Source: Streptomyces sp. WP-1 (lineage in GTDB: Bacteria; Actinomycetota; Actinomycetes; Streptomycetales; Streptomycetaceae). Taken from it: 64,000 nt of DNA. The notes beneath the pieces were generated by a model, which searched no databases, was not told the DNA's origin, and was given only the letters and a program-made list of their open reading frames with translations. Made by a program: the position numbers and the translations under genes. The stretch is from the NCBI RefSeq assembly GCF_030450125.1, contig NZ_CP123923.1:3844001-3908000 (forward strand), in the 5' to 3' direction. Of the stretch, positions 54,814 through 63,897 are shown piece by piece (the first letter of the stretch is position 1; every line of letters begins with the position of its first letter).

Positions 54814-56147
54814 GGTGCCGCGACCTCCCGCTGCTTTTCGAAGAGGCGCATGACGTGGAAGACCCGGTGAACTCCCGCATGGGTCTTCACCACGAGTGGC
54901 CGGGTGGATCCCGGGGTCCTGGTCGCGGACGCCTCGTCAAGATGGAGCCGGAAGGGAAGCCCCTCGACATGACCGCGGTAGGCATCACAGACTGCGGCGT
55001 CGAACTCGGCGTTGCTGATCCGCTGTTGCCAGCAGGCGGCCGCCCGAACGCGCCACACCGCGCAGTATCCGGTTCCTTCGGCGGAGCGCTCCGTCTCCTC
55101 CTGGCAGATGCGCGGCAGGGCCGCCAGCAGCGCACTCCGTACGGGATGCCCGACCGACCGCTTGAACTCGGCCTGTGGTCCGCTTCCCTCGACGCTCCCG
55201 GTGGCCCACAGCCGCAAGGCGGACGGGCCGGGCGCGTAGTAGCTGAAGTTCGCCAGCCCCATGAAGCCGCTCCAGCGACGCAGCAGTTCATGGCTGATGT
55301 AGTCCATCGGGCAGCCCGCCGCCGTGAAGGCGAACCGTACCGCCGCCTCCTCGCAGAACGAGGCGATCCGCTTGCGCGTCAGCGCCGGCGGTGCCTTGAC
55401 CGATCGCCCTGGCTCCCGCTCCTCGAGCGCACCGGCAGCTCGTTTCCTCTCATCGGCGAGGCGCTGGGCCTCCCACCGCTTGATACGCATCTCGACCCGC
55501 CGCATGGCCGTCGTCGCATAGTCGAGTACGGCGGTCTCGACTGCTTTCGGCTCCGCGGTCCACCCCAGTCCGCCTTGCCGGAGGCAGTCGACCATGTGCG
55601 CCACGAAGGCCAGCAGGAACTCGTCGGCATTGCGATGAGCCCCTTCTTCCCAGCGCAGGAGCGGAACCGTCAGCTGATCCGACACGCTGTCCGGCCGTGC
55701 CCCGACCACGCGCAGGAACCCCTCGAACTGCGGGTGAGCGGCCAAAAGTTCACCGACCAGGGCGTTGTAGCCGGCCCGCTTGTCCTGGGTGACGGCCTCG
55801 GCCCACTCCCGGCCTCGCTCGGTCAGCTCGAAGACCACATGGCCATGCGCGAAGGCGGACTGAGGCGTGGAGGGCAGCACATGGTGCTCCACCCAGCCGA
55901 GGCGCATCAGCTCTTTCAGGACGTCGACCGTGTTGTGCACATGAGACCGGTGATCCGAGCGCATCACGTCCCATTTCGCGGTGACGAACGAACCGTCCAG
56001 ATCCGCTTCACGAGCGAGCTTCTCGGCCTGGTTCACCATGGCCACCCGGATCTGTTCGAACGAGTCACCCCGTGCCACCGAGAGCGCCGCCGTCTCGATG
56101 TACGAGAGCTCCTGAAGGCGCGGAATTCCCATTCCACCGACGCTCAT
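54810..56147 (-). CDS. Winged-helix-like protein of unknown family, operon partner of the ATPase
   Basis: A 445-residue protein. Residues about 45-115 look like a winged helix (SHVHNTVDVLKELMRLGWVEHHVLPSTPQSAFAHGHVVFELTERGREWAEAV). A charged helical linker (about 200-245: RVEMRIKRWEAQRLADERKRAAGALEERE) and a helical C-terminal domain (RIASFCEEAAVRFAFTAAGCPMDYISHELLRRWSGFMGLANFSYYAPGPSALRLW) follow. No catalytic motif seen. First gene of the operon with the ATPase; the pair probably works as one complex. Confidence 0.62.
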   Translation of the reverse strand: MSVGGMGIPRLQELSYIETAALSVARGDSFEQIRVAMVNQAEKLAREADLDGSFVTAKWDVMRSDHRSHVHNTVDVLKELMRLGWVEHHVLPSTPQSAFAHGHVVFELTERGREWAEAVTQDKRAGYNALVGELLAAHPQFEGFLRVVGARPDSVSDQLTVPLLRWEEGAHRNADEFLLAFVAHMVDCLRQGGLGWTAEPKAVETAVLDYATTAMRRVEMRIKRWEAQRLADERKRAAGALEEREPGRSVKAPPALTRKRIASFCEEAAVRFAFTAAGCPMDYISHELLRRWSGFMGLANFSYYAPGPSALRLWATGSVEGSGPQAEFKRSVGHPVRSALLAALPRICQEETERSAEGTGYCAVWRVRAAACWQQRISNAEFDAAVCDAYRGHVEGLPFRLHLDEASATRTPGSTRPLVVKTHAGVHRVFHVMRLFEKQREVAAP

Positions 56148-56214
56148 GACAGCGACACGTTCCGATTAGGCCATCCGAGTGATCTGCACACGATGTGTCC
56201 TTCCAGAATTGTCG

Positions 56215-56229
56215 CTCATGGGCCATGAG
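56215..56229. promoter_or_regulatory. Palindrome upstream of the winged-helix/ATPase operon
   Basis: CTCATGG-G-CCATGAG, 7-bp perfect arms, 68 bp before the ATG at 56147. It lies in the 314-bp divergent gap (56148-56461) with the GT-B-like gene, which otherwise shows no gene. Candidate operator, possibly autoregulatory for the winged-helix protein. Confidence 0.5.
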
Positions 56230-56461
56230 AGCCCGACGGATAGGAACCCTACTGGTTCGGCCACTGCTGAATGCGCGGCGAAACGCCGTCCATTTACTTA
56301 GAGTGACCAGGCGTTCGATCGGTCACCAAAACGAAGGCCAGCAGCGGGATTTCGCCGCGCCCCGGACCCGGTGACCGACGCGCGCACCGACGGAGCCAAC
56401 CGCCTGCCGTCAGCACACGCCTGGGCCCCGGACCGTACTACGAACCCCCCTGGAGCCGACC

Positions 56462-57829
56462 ATGATCGACAGAGCTTCCTCACGCGGCGCGCGCCTTCAC
56501 CAGGCCCGGCCGGTGGACACGTTGCCCGCGCCGGCGCCGTCCGGCCGGCGGGTGTGCCCACCGGTGCGCGTCAAGGGGAATCGCGCGGGCCTCCGCACCA
56601 CGGGACCCGCGCTGATCGAGCAGGGGCATTGGCTGACCGTGCCGCACTGCAAAAGGGTCCTGGTCGTGGTGCACACCCTGACGTTCGGCCAGCGGCTGAA
56701 GGAGGTCTACTGCCTTCTGGAGCGCGATATCCGTGTCCAGGTGATCTTCACGGTCGTGCCGCATGCGTTCAGCAGCGGGGTATCCCGCCATCTGGAGCGC
56801 CTGGGCATCACCGCGCTGGACTGGGACGAGGCCCGGCACGCCGAGTTCGATCTGGCACTGGCGGCAGGCTCCCGCGGATTGCATGAACTCCACGCACCGG
56901 TCGTGCGCATCTCGCACGGAGCGGGACACATCAAGCCGCTGACCGATACCTCCGTCCTGGAACCGGGCGAGCCGCGGTGGCCGGGAATGCTGAATCCCCG
57001 GCACCTGGTGCACGAAGGCCGTGTGGTCCCCACCGCGATCGCCTACGCGCACAGGCGGGATCTGGAGGAACTGGGGAATTCCTGTCCCAAGGCGCTGCCC
57101 TTCGCGCATGTGGTCGGCGACCCCTGCGTGGACCGGATCACGGCCGCCCGGCCGCGTCGGGAGCACTTCCGCCGCTCGCTGGGGCTCGAGCCCGGGCAAG
57201 GACTCGTGGTGGTGAATTCGACCTGGGGAACCACCTCCTCGTTCGGCCGGCTCGTCTCGCTGCTGCCACAGCTGTTGGGGCAGTCTCTGGTCGACCGCTA
57301 CCGACTCGCTCTGCTGATCCATCCGAATGTGTTCGCCGGGCACGGCGACCGGCAGGTACGCGCCTGGCTGGCTTCGTGCAGCGAGCGCGGGATCGCGATC
57401 GTGCCGCCGGAAGCGGACTGGCAGCCCCTGCTGGTCGCGGCCGACTGGATCATCGGCGACCACGGCTCCCTCACCGCGTACGGTTCCCTCACCGAGGCGA
57501 CCCTCCTGCTCACCCAGGACCCGGAGCGCGAGGTGGCACCGTCATCGCCGGCGGCTCTCCTGGCCACCGTCGCGCCCGTGCTCTCTCCCACGCATCCGCT
57601 GGACGTACAGCTGGAGTACGCGGCCGGTCGACGCCGTCCGGATCAGTACCGCGCAGTGGCCGCGTCGCTGTCCTCGGTACCCGGGGAGTTCCACCGGCGT
57701 ATGCGCTCGCTCATCTACCGCCTGTTGCAGCTGGGTGAGCCCGCCCTGCCACCGGACGCCGACCCACTGGCCGCGCCCCCGCCGCTGAAGCGGTGGGTGG
57801 ACTCCCCGAGGGCGGAGGAGTGGTCGTAG
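56462..57829 (+). CDS. GT-B-like / CDP-glycerol glycerophosphotransferase-like protein
   Basis: A 455-residue protein with two Rossmann-like halves. The first has VLVVVHTLTFGQRLKEVYCLLERDIRVQVIFTVVPHAF. The second has LVVVNSTWGTTSSFGRLVSLLPQLL, RLALLIHPNVFAGHG and WIIGDHGSLTAYGSLTEATLLL; the GDHGS...Y segment resembles the nucleotide-binding end of teichoic-acid type transferases. Substrate unknown. ATG 56462 follows TGGAGC. Related genes recur in Streptomyces as orphans. Confidence 0.6.
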   Translation: MIDRASSRGARLHQARPVDTLPAPAPSGRRVCPPVRVKGNRAGLRTTGPALIEQGHWLTVPHCKRVLVVVHTLTFGQRLKEVYCLLERDIRVQVIFTVVPHAFSSGVSRHLERLGITALDWDEARHAEFDLALAAGSRGLHELHAPVVRISHGAGHIKPLTDTSVLEPGEPRWPGMLNPRHLVHEGRVVPTAIAYAHRRDLEELGNSCPKALPFAHVVGDPCVDRITAARPRREHFRRSLGLEPGQGLVVVNSTWGTTSSFGRLVSLLPQLLGQSLVDRYRLALLIHPNVFAGHGDRQVRAWLASCSERGIAIVPPEADWQPLLVAADWIIGDHGSLTAYGSLTEATLLLTQDPEREVAPSSPAALLATVAPVLSPTHPLDVQLEYAAGRRRPDQYRAVAASLSSVPGEFHRRMRSLIYRLLQLGEPALPPDADPLAAPPPLKRWVDSPRAEEWS

Positions 57830-57904
57830 CCGATCGGCACATGGCGCCGGCCGCTCACGGATGGCGACCGGCGCTGCTGTCAGGTGTATTCCGCACGGCG
57901 TGCG

Positions 57905-60370
57905 TCACAAGCGACGCAACGCCTCGTCGAGACGCCCCACGTCGGTGAGATCCAGCCTCCGGAAGAGCTTACGGGCGGCCTTGTAGAGCAGGACCGCTTC
58001 CGCCCGGTCGCCCCGCGCCTCGGCCGCCGCACCGAGCCATTCCAGGCAGCGCCCCTCCCAGTGTTCCGAGTGGGCGGCCCCGTCGGCGTGAAAACCCAAC
58101 TCGGCTTGCCGCAGCAATCGTACGCCCCTCTCATGGTCCTCGGCGCGGCAGAGCGCGTATCCGAGAAGGGCGAGCGCCCGGGTGGCCTCGTAGTCCTCGC
58201 CTAACGACCGCAGCTCGTGCAGTGCGCGCCGGAGGCAGCGGGCCGCACCCGGCATGTCGCCGGCGGCCAGGAGCGTCTCGCCGAGGCGCCGCCGGGAGAG
58301 CGCGGCCCCGCGCCGGTATCCGATCGCCTCTCGCAGGCGCAGCGCGGTCTCGAAGTACTCGCGAGCGTCGTCCAGCCGGTGGGTGAGAAGGCAGATGTGC
58401 CCCAGCCCGTTGACCGCCTGCGCCTGTAGCCGTGGGTCGCCGTCGTCGGCGGCCATGTCCAGCGCCTGCTGATACCACTGGGCGGCTTCCGCGTACGCAC
58501 CGGCCGCCCGCAGGCCGATGGCGCCCGAGGTGAGCATGCGGCCTTCGCCCGCTCGTGCGCCGCACCGCCGAGCCGCGTCAAGGCCGAGGTGATGGGCCTC
58601 GATCCACAGCTCTGCAGGGCGGAAGCGGAGGAACAGGGGCCACATGACATCCGTCAGACGCCAGCAGTGTGCGTACCGCCCCTCTCGGGCGCAGTGCCGC
58701 ACGGCACTCATCAAGGTGCTTCGCCGGGTGTCCAGCCATCTCAGCGCTTCTTGCGGGCCGTTGAGCGGAGTAGGGGCGACGGCATGCAGAAGGCCGTCGT
58801 ACCCCGGCAGCCGGTGGCCGGGGGCGAGGATGTCCTCCGCCACGGCCGCGGTGGCCAGGCACCAGTCCACGAGGCGGTCCAGGACATCGTGTCGTTCGGC
58901 GTCCGCTCGCTCCTCACCGAGCTGACGGGCATGTGACTGTACGAGGGTATGGAATTCGTACGTGTCCGGGCCGGTCTCCTTGAGGAGGTTCGCCTCCACC
59001 AGCGTGTGCACGGCGGCATCAGTTGCCCGGGCCACGGTCTCGGGCCGGTGTCCGAAGGAGGCCGGCCGAACGTCCTCGGGGGCGATGGCGGCCAGCATGA
59101 AGAGGTCGTAGCGGTCCGTCGGCAGGAGCCCCATCCTGCGGTAGAGCTTTGCCGGATCCGGTGGCAACAGGCGGTACGACATGTCCAGCGCGGTACGGAT
59201 CACGGACTCACCGTTCACTCGAAGGGTGTCGACGGCGCCGGGCTCCTGGGACAGATACCGGACGAGCGTGGACACGGACCGGTGAGGTCTCAGCGCGAGA
59301 TGGGCGGAGGCGAGGCCGACTGCAAGCGGAAGTCGACCACACAGCCGGACGACTTCGCGCGCGGCTTGCCGCTCCCGGCCGACGCGCGCGCCGCCGCCCA
59401 GGGTCAGCAGCTCAAGGGCCGCGTCAGTCGAAAGGCCCTCCAGCCGATAGCCGCGGGAGCCCTCGACGCTCAGTTCGGTGAGGCAGGCCCTGCTGGTCAC
59501 CACGGTGAGCACCGAGGGGCCTGCCGACAGAAGCGGCCGTACCTGGGCCGCCGAAGCGGCGTCGTCCAGCAGCACCGCCAACCTCAGATCTACGGTCGCC
59601 GAACGCCACAGAGCGGACCGCTGTGCCGTGCCGACCGGTATGGAGGGGACTCCGAGTGCGACCAGGAAGGCTTCCAGGACGGCGTCGGCGGGCACGGGGC
59701 CGCTTCCGTCGGCAGGGGAGTGTCCCCCCAGGTCTGCATGGAGGTGGCCGTCCGGGAAGGAGCCGATGTGCCGGTGCAGCCAATGAATGGCGAGGGTCGT
59801 CTTTCCCACGCCGGGAAGTCCGCTGACGACCAGCACCTGGGGCACGTGGACGGGGTGCCGGGAACGTAGTGCGTCGAGGCAGCCCAGATCGGTCTCCCGC
59901 CCCAGGAAACTCGCGGTCATCGGTGGAAGCTGACGCGGCCGGGGCCTGCGCCAACCGGCTGGCCGGAGCTCCTGATAGATCTGGACGCCGCCGGAGATGT
60001 CACCCGACTGCACGCTGGGACCGTGCAGAACGGCCTGCCCGCCGATGGTGTTGAGGGGCGCCGCAGGTGGCGGTGCGAGCGGTTCCGCAGGCGTCGCATG
60101 CCGCGTCAGCCAGTCCGCCACCGCCCTGTCCGTCTCCGCATCCCCGCGGGCCAACCTGTCCAATTCGCGGGCAAGACGCTGGCACGCGGCGCGCAGGGAG
60201 ACAGGACCGGACTCCCGCGGTGGCCAGAACGTAGTCAGGCTCCCGTCGAAACGATCGGCGATCCGAACGACTTGAGCCAACTCCCGCAAGGCGGGCGAGT
60301 ACTGGCCTCCCGTACACGCGGCCAACGCCGACCGCAGCACCTCGTCCCTGTTCCACCCGGGATTTCGCAT
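57905..60370 (-). CDS. NB-ARC - TPR signalling ATPase (STAND)
   Basis: An 821-residue STAND protein. The N-terminal helical region is about residues 1-95. The motif NTIGGQAVLHGPSVQSGDISGGVQIY (107-132) is typical of actinomycete signalling STANDs. NB-ARC follows with Walker A VVSGLPGVGKTTLAIHWL (183-192) and Walker B LRLAVLLDDAAS, then a winged-helix region and C-terminal TPRs (LQAQAVNGLGHICLLTHRLDDAREYFETALRLREAIGYRRG). It lacks the SARP DNA-binding domain of its divergent neighbour. It may be a regulator or defence STAND. Confidence 0.82.
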   Translation of the reverse strand: MRNPGWNRDEVLRSALAACTGGQYSPALRELAQVVRIADRFDGSLTTFWPPRESGPVSLRAACQRLARELDRLARGDAETDRAVADWLTRHATPAEPLAPPPAAPLNTIGGQAVLHGPSVQSGDISGGVQIYQELRPAGWRRPRPRQLPPMTASFLGRETDLGCLDALRSRHPVHVPQVLVVSGLPGVGKTTLAIHWLHRHIGSFPDGHLHADLGGHSPADGSGPVPADAVLEAFLVALGVPSIPVGTAQRSALWRSATVDLRLAVLLDDAASAAQVRPLLSAGPSVLTVVTSRACLTELSVEGSRGYRLEGLSTDAALELLTLGGGARVGRERQAAREVVRLCGRLPLAVGLASAHLALRPHRSVSTLVRYLSQEPGAVDTLRVNGESVIRTALDMSYRLLPPDPAKLYRRMGLLPTDRYDLFMLAAIAPEDVRPASFGHRPETVARATDAAVHTLVEANLLKETGPDTYEFHTLVQSHARQLGEERADAERHDVLDRLVDWCLATAAVAEDILAPGHRLPGYDGLLHAVAPTPLNGPQEALRWLDTRRSTLMSAVRHCAREGRYAHCWRLTDVMWPLFLRFRPAELWIEAHHLGLDAARRCGARAGEGRMLTSGAIGLRAAGAYAEAAQWYQQALDMAADDGDPRLQAQAVNGLGHICLLTHRLDDAREYFETALRLREAIGYRRGAALSRRRLGETLLAAGDMPGAARCLRRALHELRSLGEDYEATRALALLGYALCRAEDHERGVRLLRQAELGFHADGAAHSEHWEGRCLEWLGAAAEARGDRAEAVLLYKAARKLFRRLDLTDVGRLDEALRRL

Positions 60371-60475
60371 GCCGACCGCCTCCCCTCGAAGGATCTGTCC
60401 CCGGGCTCCGGGCCCGGGAAAATATCTTGTTTATCGGTCAAATTCGGGATGACGTGGTGTGCGCATAGCCAGCGT

Positions 60476-60499
60476 TATCAGGGTCATGACACCCTGATA
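60476..60499. promoter_or_regulatory. Palindrome in the NB-ARC/SARP divergent promoter
   Basis: TATCAGGG-N8-CCCTGATA, with perfect 8-bp arms; the spacer overlaps a second palindrome GTCATGAC (60483-60490). Located 40 bp before the SARP GTG and 106 bp before the NB-ARC start, so a protein bound here could control both. Confidence 0.65.
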
Positions 60500-60538
60500 G
60501 GCCCGGCCAGTACAGGTCCTACCGGCGGGAGGACGCTG

Positions 60539-63500
60539 GTGGAGTTCGAGATACGGCTCTCAGGTTCGGTCGAGGTGCGCGTCGACGGGCGGGCCATGCC
60601 CTTGGGGCCCACGAAGTCCCGGGCGGCGCTCGCCGCGCTGGCCTGGGACGCGGGGCGGTCCGTGAGCGTGGACAGCCTGGTCCACCGCATCTGGGACGAC
60701 CATCCGCCGGCCACCGCCCGCGAGACCCTGCACACCCATATCTCCCGGGTGCGCCGCGCCCTGCGGACCGCCGACCCCGACGCGCCGGTCATCACCAGCC
60801 GGACGAACTCGTACGTCCTGCACGTCGACCCGGACCGCGTCGACCTGCGCGCCTACACCAGCTGCGTCGAACAGGCCCGCGCGCTCAAGGGCAGCGACGA
60901 CGACGCGGCGCTCCAGTTGCTGGAGCGGGCGGACGCCCACCGGTACGGCGAGCCGCTCGCCGGGATCTCCGGGTCCTGGCCGGACCATCTGCGCGCCACG
61001 GTGGGCGAGACGACGCTCATCGCCGCCATGACTCGCGCCGAACTCCTCATGAACGCACAGAAGTTCACCGAGGCGGTACCGGTCCTCGCCCCCCTGGTCT
61101 CCGAACACCCCGTGGACGAGGCCCTGGTGGGGCTGCTGGCCGTCGCGCTGCACGGCGGCGGGCGTACGGCGGAGGCGACCAAGCTGCTGCAGCGCACCCG
61201 GCAGCGGGTCATCCGGGACATCGGCCTGGACGGGGGCCGGCGACTCCACCGCATCCAGGAGGGGATCCTGGCCGGCACCCCGGCCGGCGCGCTCCACGGC
61301 CAGGACCCCCGCCGCCGACCGGTGATCCGGCCCGCCCGCCGATCCGTGCCGGACAACCTGCCCCGGGACGTCCCCTGGATCGGCCGCCGCGAGGAGATAC
61401 GGCGGCTCACCTCGGCGCTGTGCGAGGGCGGGGGCGAGTCGGGGGCCGTGGTGACCGTGGAGGGGATGGGGGGCGTCGGCAAGACCGCGCTCGCCGTGCA
61501 CCTCGGGTACGAGGTGGCGGACCGCTATCCCGACGGCCGCTGCTTCGTACGGCTCGGCGGTCACGCGGCACTGGGGACGGCCGGCGCGCCGGACCGCGCG
61601 CTCACCACGCTGCTGCGGGTGCTCGGTCCGGAGGGCCGGGAGCTGCCGCAGGACACCGAGGAACTCACCGCGATGTGGCGGTCGTTGGCGCGGGAGCGGC
61701 GGATGCTGGTGATCCTCGACGACGCCGTGTGCTCGGAGCAGGTACGGCAGCTGCTTCCCGGCACCTCGCCGACGGCAGTGGTGGTGACCAGCCGCCGCCG
61801 GCTCACGGGCCTGCCGGGCGCGCGACCGGTCTCGCTGGACGTGCTGCCCCCTGCCGACGCGATCGCCCTGTTCGAACGGCGCCTCGGCGCGGGCGGGCGG
61901 TCGGAGGCGGAGGAGATCGCGGAGATCGTCCGGATCTGCGGCCATTTGCCGCTGGCCGTCGAGATCGCGGCGAGCCGGCTGCTGGCCAGGTCGTCGTGGA
62001 CCGCGGCGGATCTGCTGCGGCAGCTGTCCGCCGGTGCGGGCGGGCTGGACGAACTGCGTGACGGGGAAAGGACATTGGAGCATGTGTTCGCTCTGTCCTA
62101 TCGCGCGCTGAACGCCGAACAACAGCTGGTGTTCCGGCGGATCAGCCTCCACACGGGAATGGAGTTCGGACCGCATGCGGTGGCGGCGCTGACGGGTCTC
62201 TCTCTCGCCGCGACGGAACGGGCGCTGGAACAGCTGCTCACCCAGCATCTGATCTCCGAACCGGCCCCGCATCGCTTCACCCTGCACGATCTTCTGCGCA
62301 CATACGCACGATCACTGAGCGACGCGGAAGGAACGGAGTCGCGGGCGGCGACGGCACGGCTGGCGTCGTTCTATATGGGGGCGGCGGACCGCGCGGACCG
62401 TCTAGTACACCGCTACCGATCTCGTACCAGTCTGGACGCCGACAATCTCATCACTCTCCCTCAGATCAATGACGTACACACGGCCGAGCAATGGCTGCTG
62501 ACCGAAAGCGGCAACCTCTCGGACACACTGGAGTGGATCACCCGGTACGGATCCGAACGCCAACTCGCCTTGTCTGTCCATGTATTGATGGGCCTCCTCT
62601 ACATGCGCGGGCACCTGGCCACGTCGGAGTCGCTGCTGCGGCGGGCGGTCGACCACTGGGCCGCCACCGGGGACGACGGGGCGCGGGCACGGGCCCTGCT
62701 CGACCTCGCCGTCGCGCGCATCCATCACTCCCGTTACGAGGAGGCGATCTCGGTGGCGGGCGAGGCACGGAAGCTGGCGCGCGCGCTGGGGGACGCGGAA
62801 CTGGAGATCGAATGCGTCGACCAGATGTGCATATCGCTGTGGCAGGCCGGCCAGTACGGAGCGATCAAGTCACTGCAAGAAGGAATCCTTGATTCCCTAC
62901 TGCAAACTGGAAATGTGCTCCAGATCGCGCGCAGTTACAACATCCTGGGCGTCACCCATCTCCATCTTTCGGATATCGAATCGGCCCGCGATTACTTCGA
63001 CTCCGCCCTCAGACAATTCACGGCCATCGATCATGAGCGAGGAATCTTCAGCACGCTCAACAACATGGCCGAACTCGCCACGAGGACAGGGGATCCGGAG
63101 GGCGCCGAACGCGCCTACCGGAAAGCCATCTGCCTGGCACTGAGAAGGTCCGACAAAAGAGAGCTGGCCACTCTTCGGATGAACTTGGCCAACGCCCTGA
63201 TCGATCTGGGGAAAGCCGACGAAGCGCTGGCTCTCTCGCAGCACAGCCTGGACTTCTTCCGGGGCGTGGGCGACCGGCGCAGGGAGGCCATCGCCCTGAA
63301 CCGGATCGGCCGGGCGCATCGCACGGCCGGCCGCAGCGAGCAGGCCATACCGCTGCACATCGCCGCTCTCGCACTGGCCAGGCGGATCCACGCCGCGGGC
63401 GAGGTGGTCGACGCGGCCCATGACGCCGCCCTGGCCCACATGGACACCGGCCGCGCGGCCCAGGCTCTGGCATATGCCAAAGAAAGTCTCCAAATGAGTA

Positions 63501-63586
63501 TGCGGATCGGCGCTCACGCCGAAGCGGCCCGCGCCTCGCGCACTCTCACCGCCCTGCGCGCCATTCCGCGAACAACCGCTGGGTGA
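60539..63586 (+). CDS. SARP/AfsR-type regulator: OmpR-wHTH, BTAD, NB-ARC, TPR
   Basis: A 1015-residue AfsR-like regulator. The winged-helix DNA-binding domain is residues 1-95 (EFEIRLSGSVEVRVDGRAMPLGPTKSRAALAALAWDAGRSVSVDSLVHRIWDDHPP). The bacterial transcriptional activation domain is about 100-250, NB-ARC has Walker A GMGGVGKTALAVHLG near residue 305, and TPR repeats run from about 690 to the end. GTG 60539 has GGGAGGA upstream. Such proteins activate antibiotic clusters, but no biosynthetic cluster adjoins it in this window. Confidence 0.92.
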   Translation: MEFEIRLSGSVEVRVDGRAMPLGPTKSRAALAALAWDAGRSVSVDSLVHRIWDDHPPATARETLHTHISRVRRALRTADPDAPVITSRTNSYVLHVDPDRVDLRAYTSCVEQARALKGSDDDAALQLLERADAHRYGEPLAGISGSWPDHLRATVGETTLIAAMTRAELLMNAQKFTEAVPVLAPLVSEHPVDEALVGLLAVALHGGGRTAEATKLLQRTRQRVIRDIGLDGGRRLHRIQEGILAGTPAGALHGQDPRRRPVIRPARRSVPDNLPRDVPWIGRREEIRRLTSALCEGGGESGAVVTVEGMGGVGKTALAVHLGYEVADRYPDGRCFVRLGGHAALGTAGAPDRALTTLLRVLGPEGRELPQDTEELTAMWRSLARERRMLVILDDAVCSEQVRQLLPGTSPTAVVVTSRRRLTGLPGARPVSLDVLPPADAIALFERRLGAGGRSEAEEIAEIVRICGHLPLAVEIAASRLLARSSWTAADLLRQLSAGAGGLDELRDGERTLEHVFALSYRALNAEQQLVFRRISLHTGMEFGPHAVAALTGLSLAATERALEQLLTQHLISEPAPHRFTLHDLLRTYARSLSDAEGTESRAATARLASFYMGAADRADRLVHRYRSRTSLDADNLITLPQINDVHTAEQWLLTESGNLSDTLEWITRYGSERQLALSVHVLMGLLYMRGHLATSESLLRRAVDHWAATGDDGARARALLDLAVARIHHSRYEEAISVAGEARKLARALGDAELEIECVDQMCISLWQAGQYGAIKSLQEGILDSLLQTGNVLQIARSYNILGVTHLHLSDIESARDYFDSALRQFTAIDHERGIFSTLNNMAELATRTGDPEGAERAYRKAICLALRRSDKRELATLRMNLANALIDLGKADEALALSQHSLDFFRGVGDRRREAIALNRIGRAHRTAGRSEQAIPLHIAALALARRIHAAGEVVDAAHDAALAHMDTGRAAQALAYAKESLQMSMRIGAHAEAARASRTLTALRAIPRTTAG

Positions 63587-63897
63587 CCGGCCCTTTCCGG
63601 CTGCACACGCGCCCGTTGATCTAGGGGCCTTCGGTGGGATATGAATGGCGTCCCGCTACCACGGAGCGCTCGAACGAGACGCCCGTATGGAGCGCGGTTC
63701 GTACTGCCCTGCCACTTAGAAAGCAGCTCCGGTGAGAAACATTCTTTACGTGGCCATGACATGCATGCTCTTTGCAATAGCGTGCCATCCGCCGACGCTC
63801 CCTCTCGCGTAAGCACCCCGTAGTACCACGCAGGCCGCCCTCCCCCGTCCTCGGCGGCAGGGCGGCCCTCCTGAATTTCCGGACGCGGGCCCGATCC
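63587..63897. other. Gap after the SARP gene with a hairpin, no gene seen
   Basis: Mostly non-repetitive sequence of about 310 bp, less GC-rich than average around 63700-63780. A 9-bp inverted repeat (GGCCGCCCT / AGGGCGGCC) at 63832-63868 sits between converging genes and may act as a terminator, although it lacks a T run. Confidence 0.5.
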
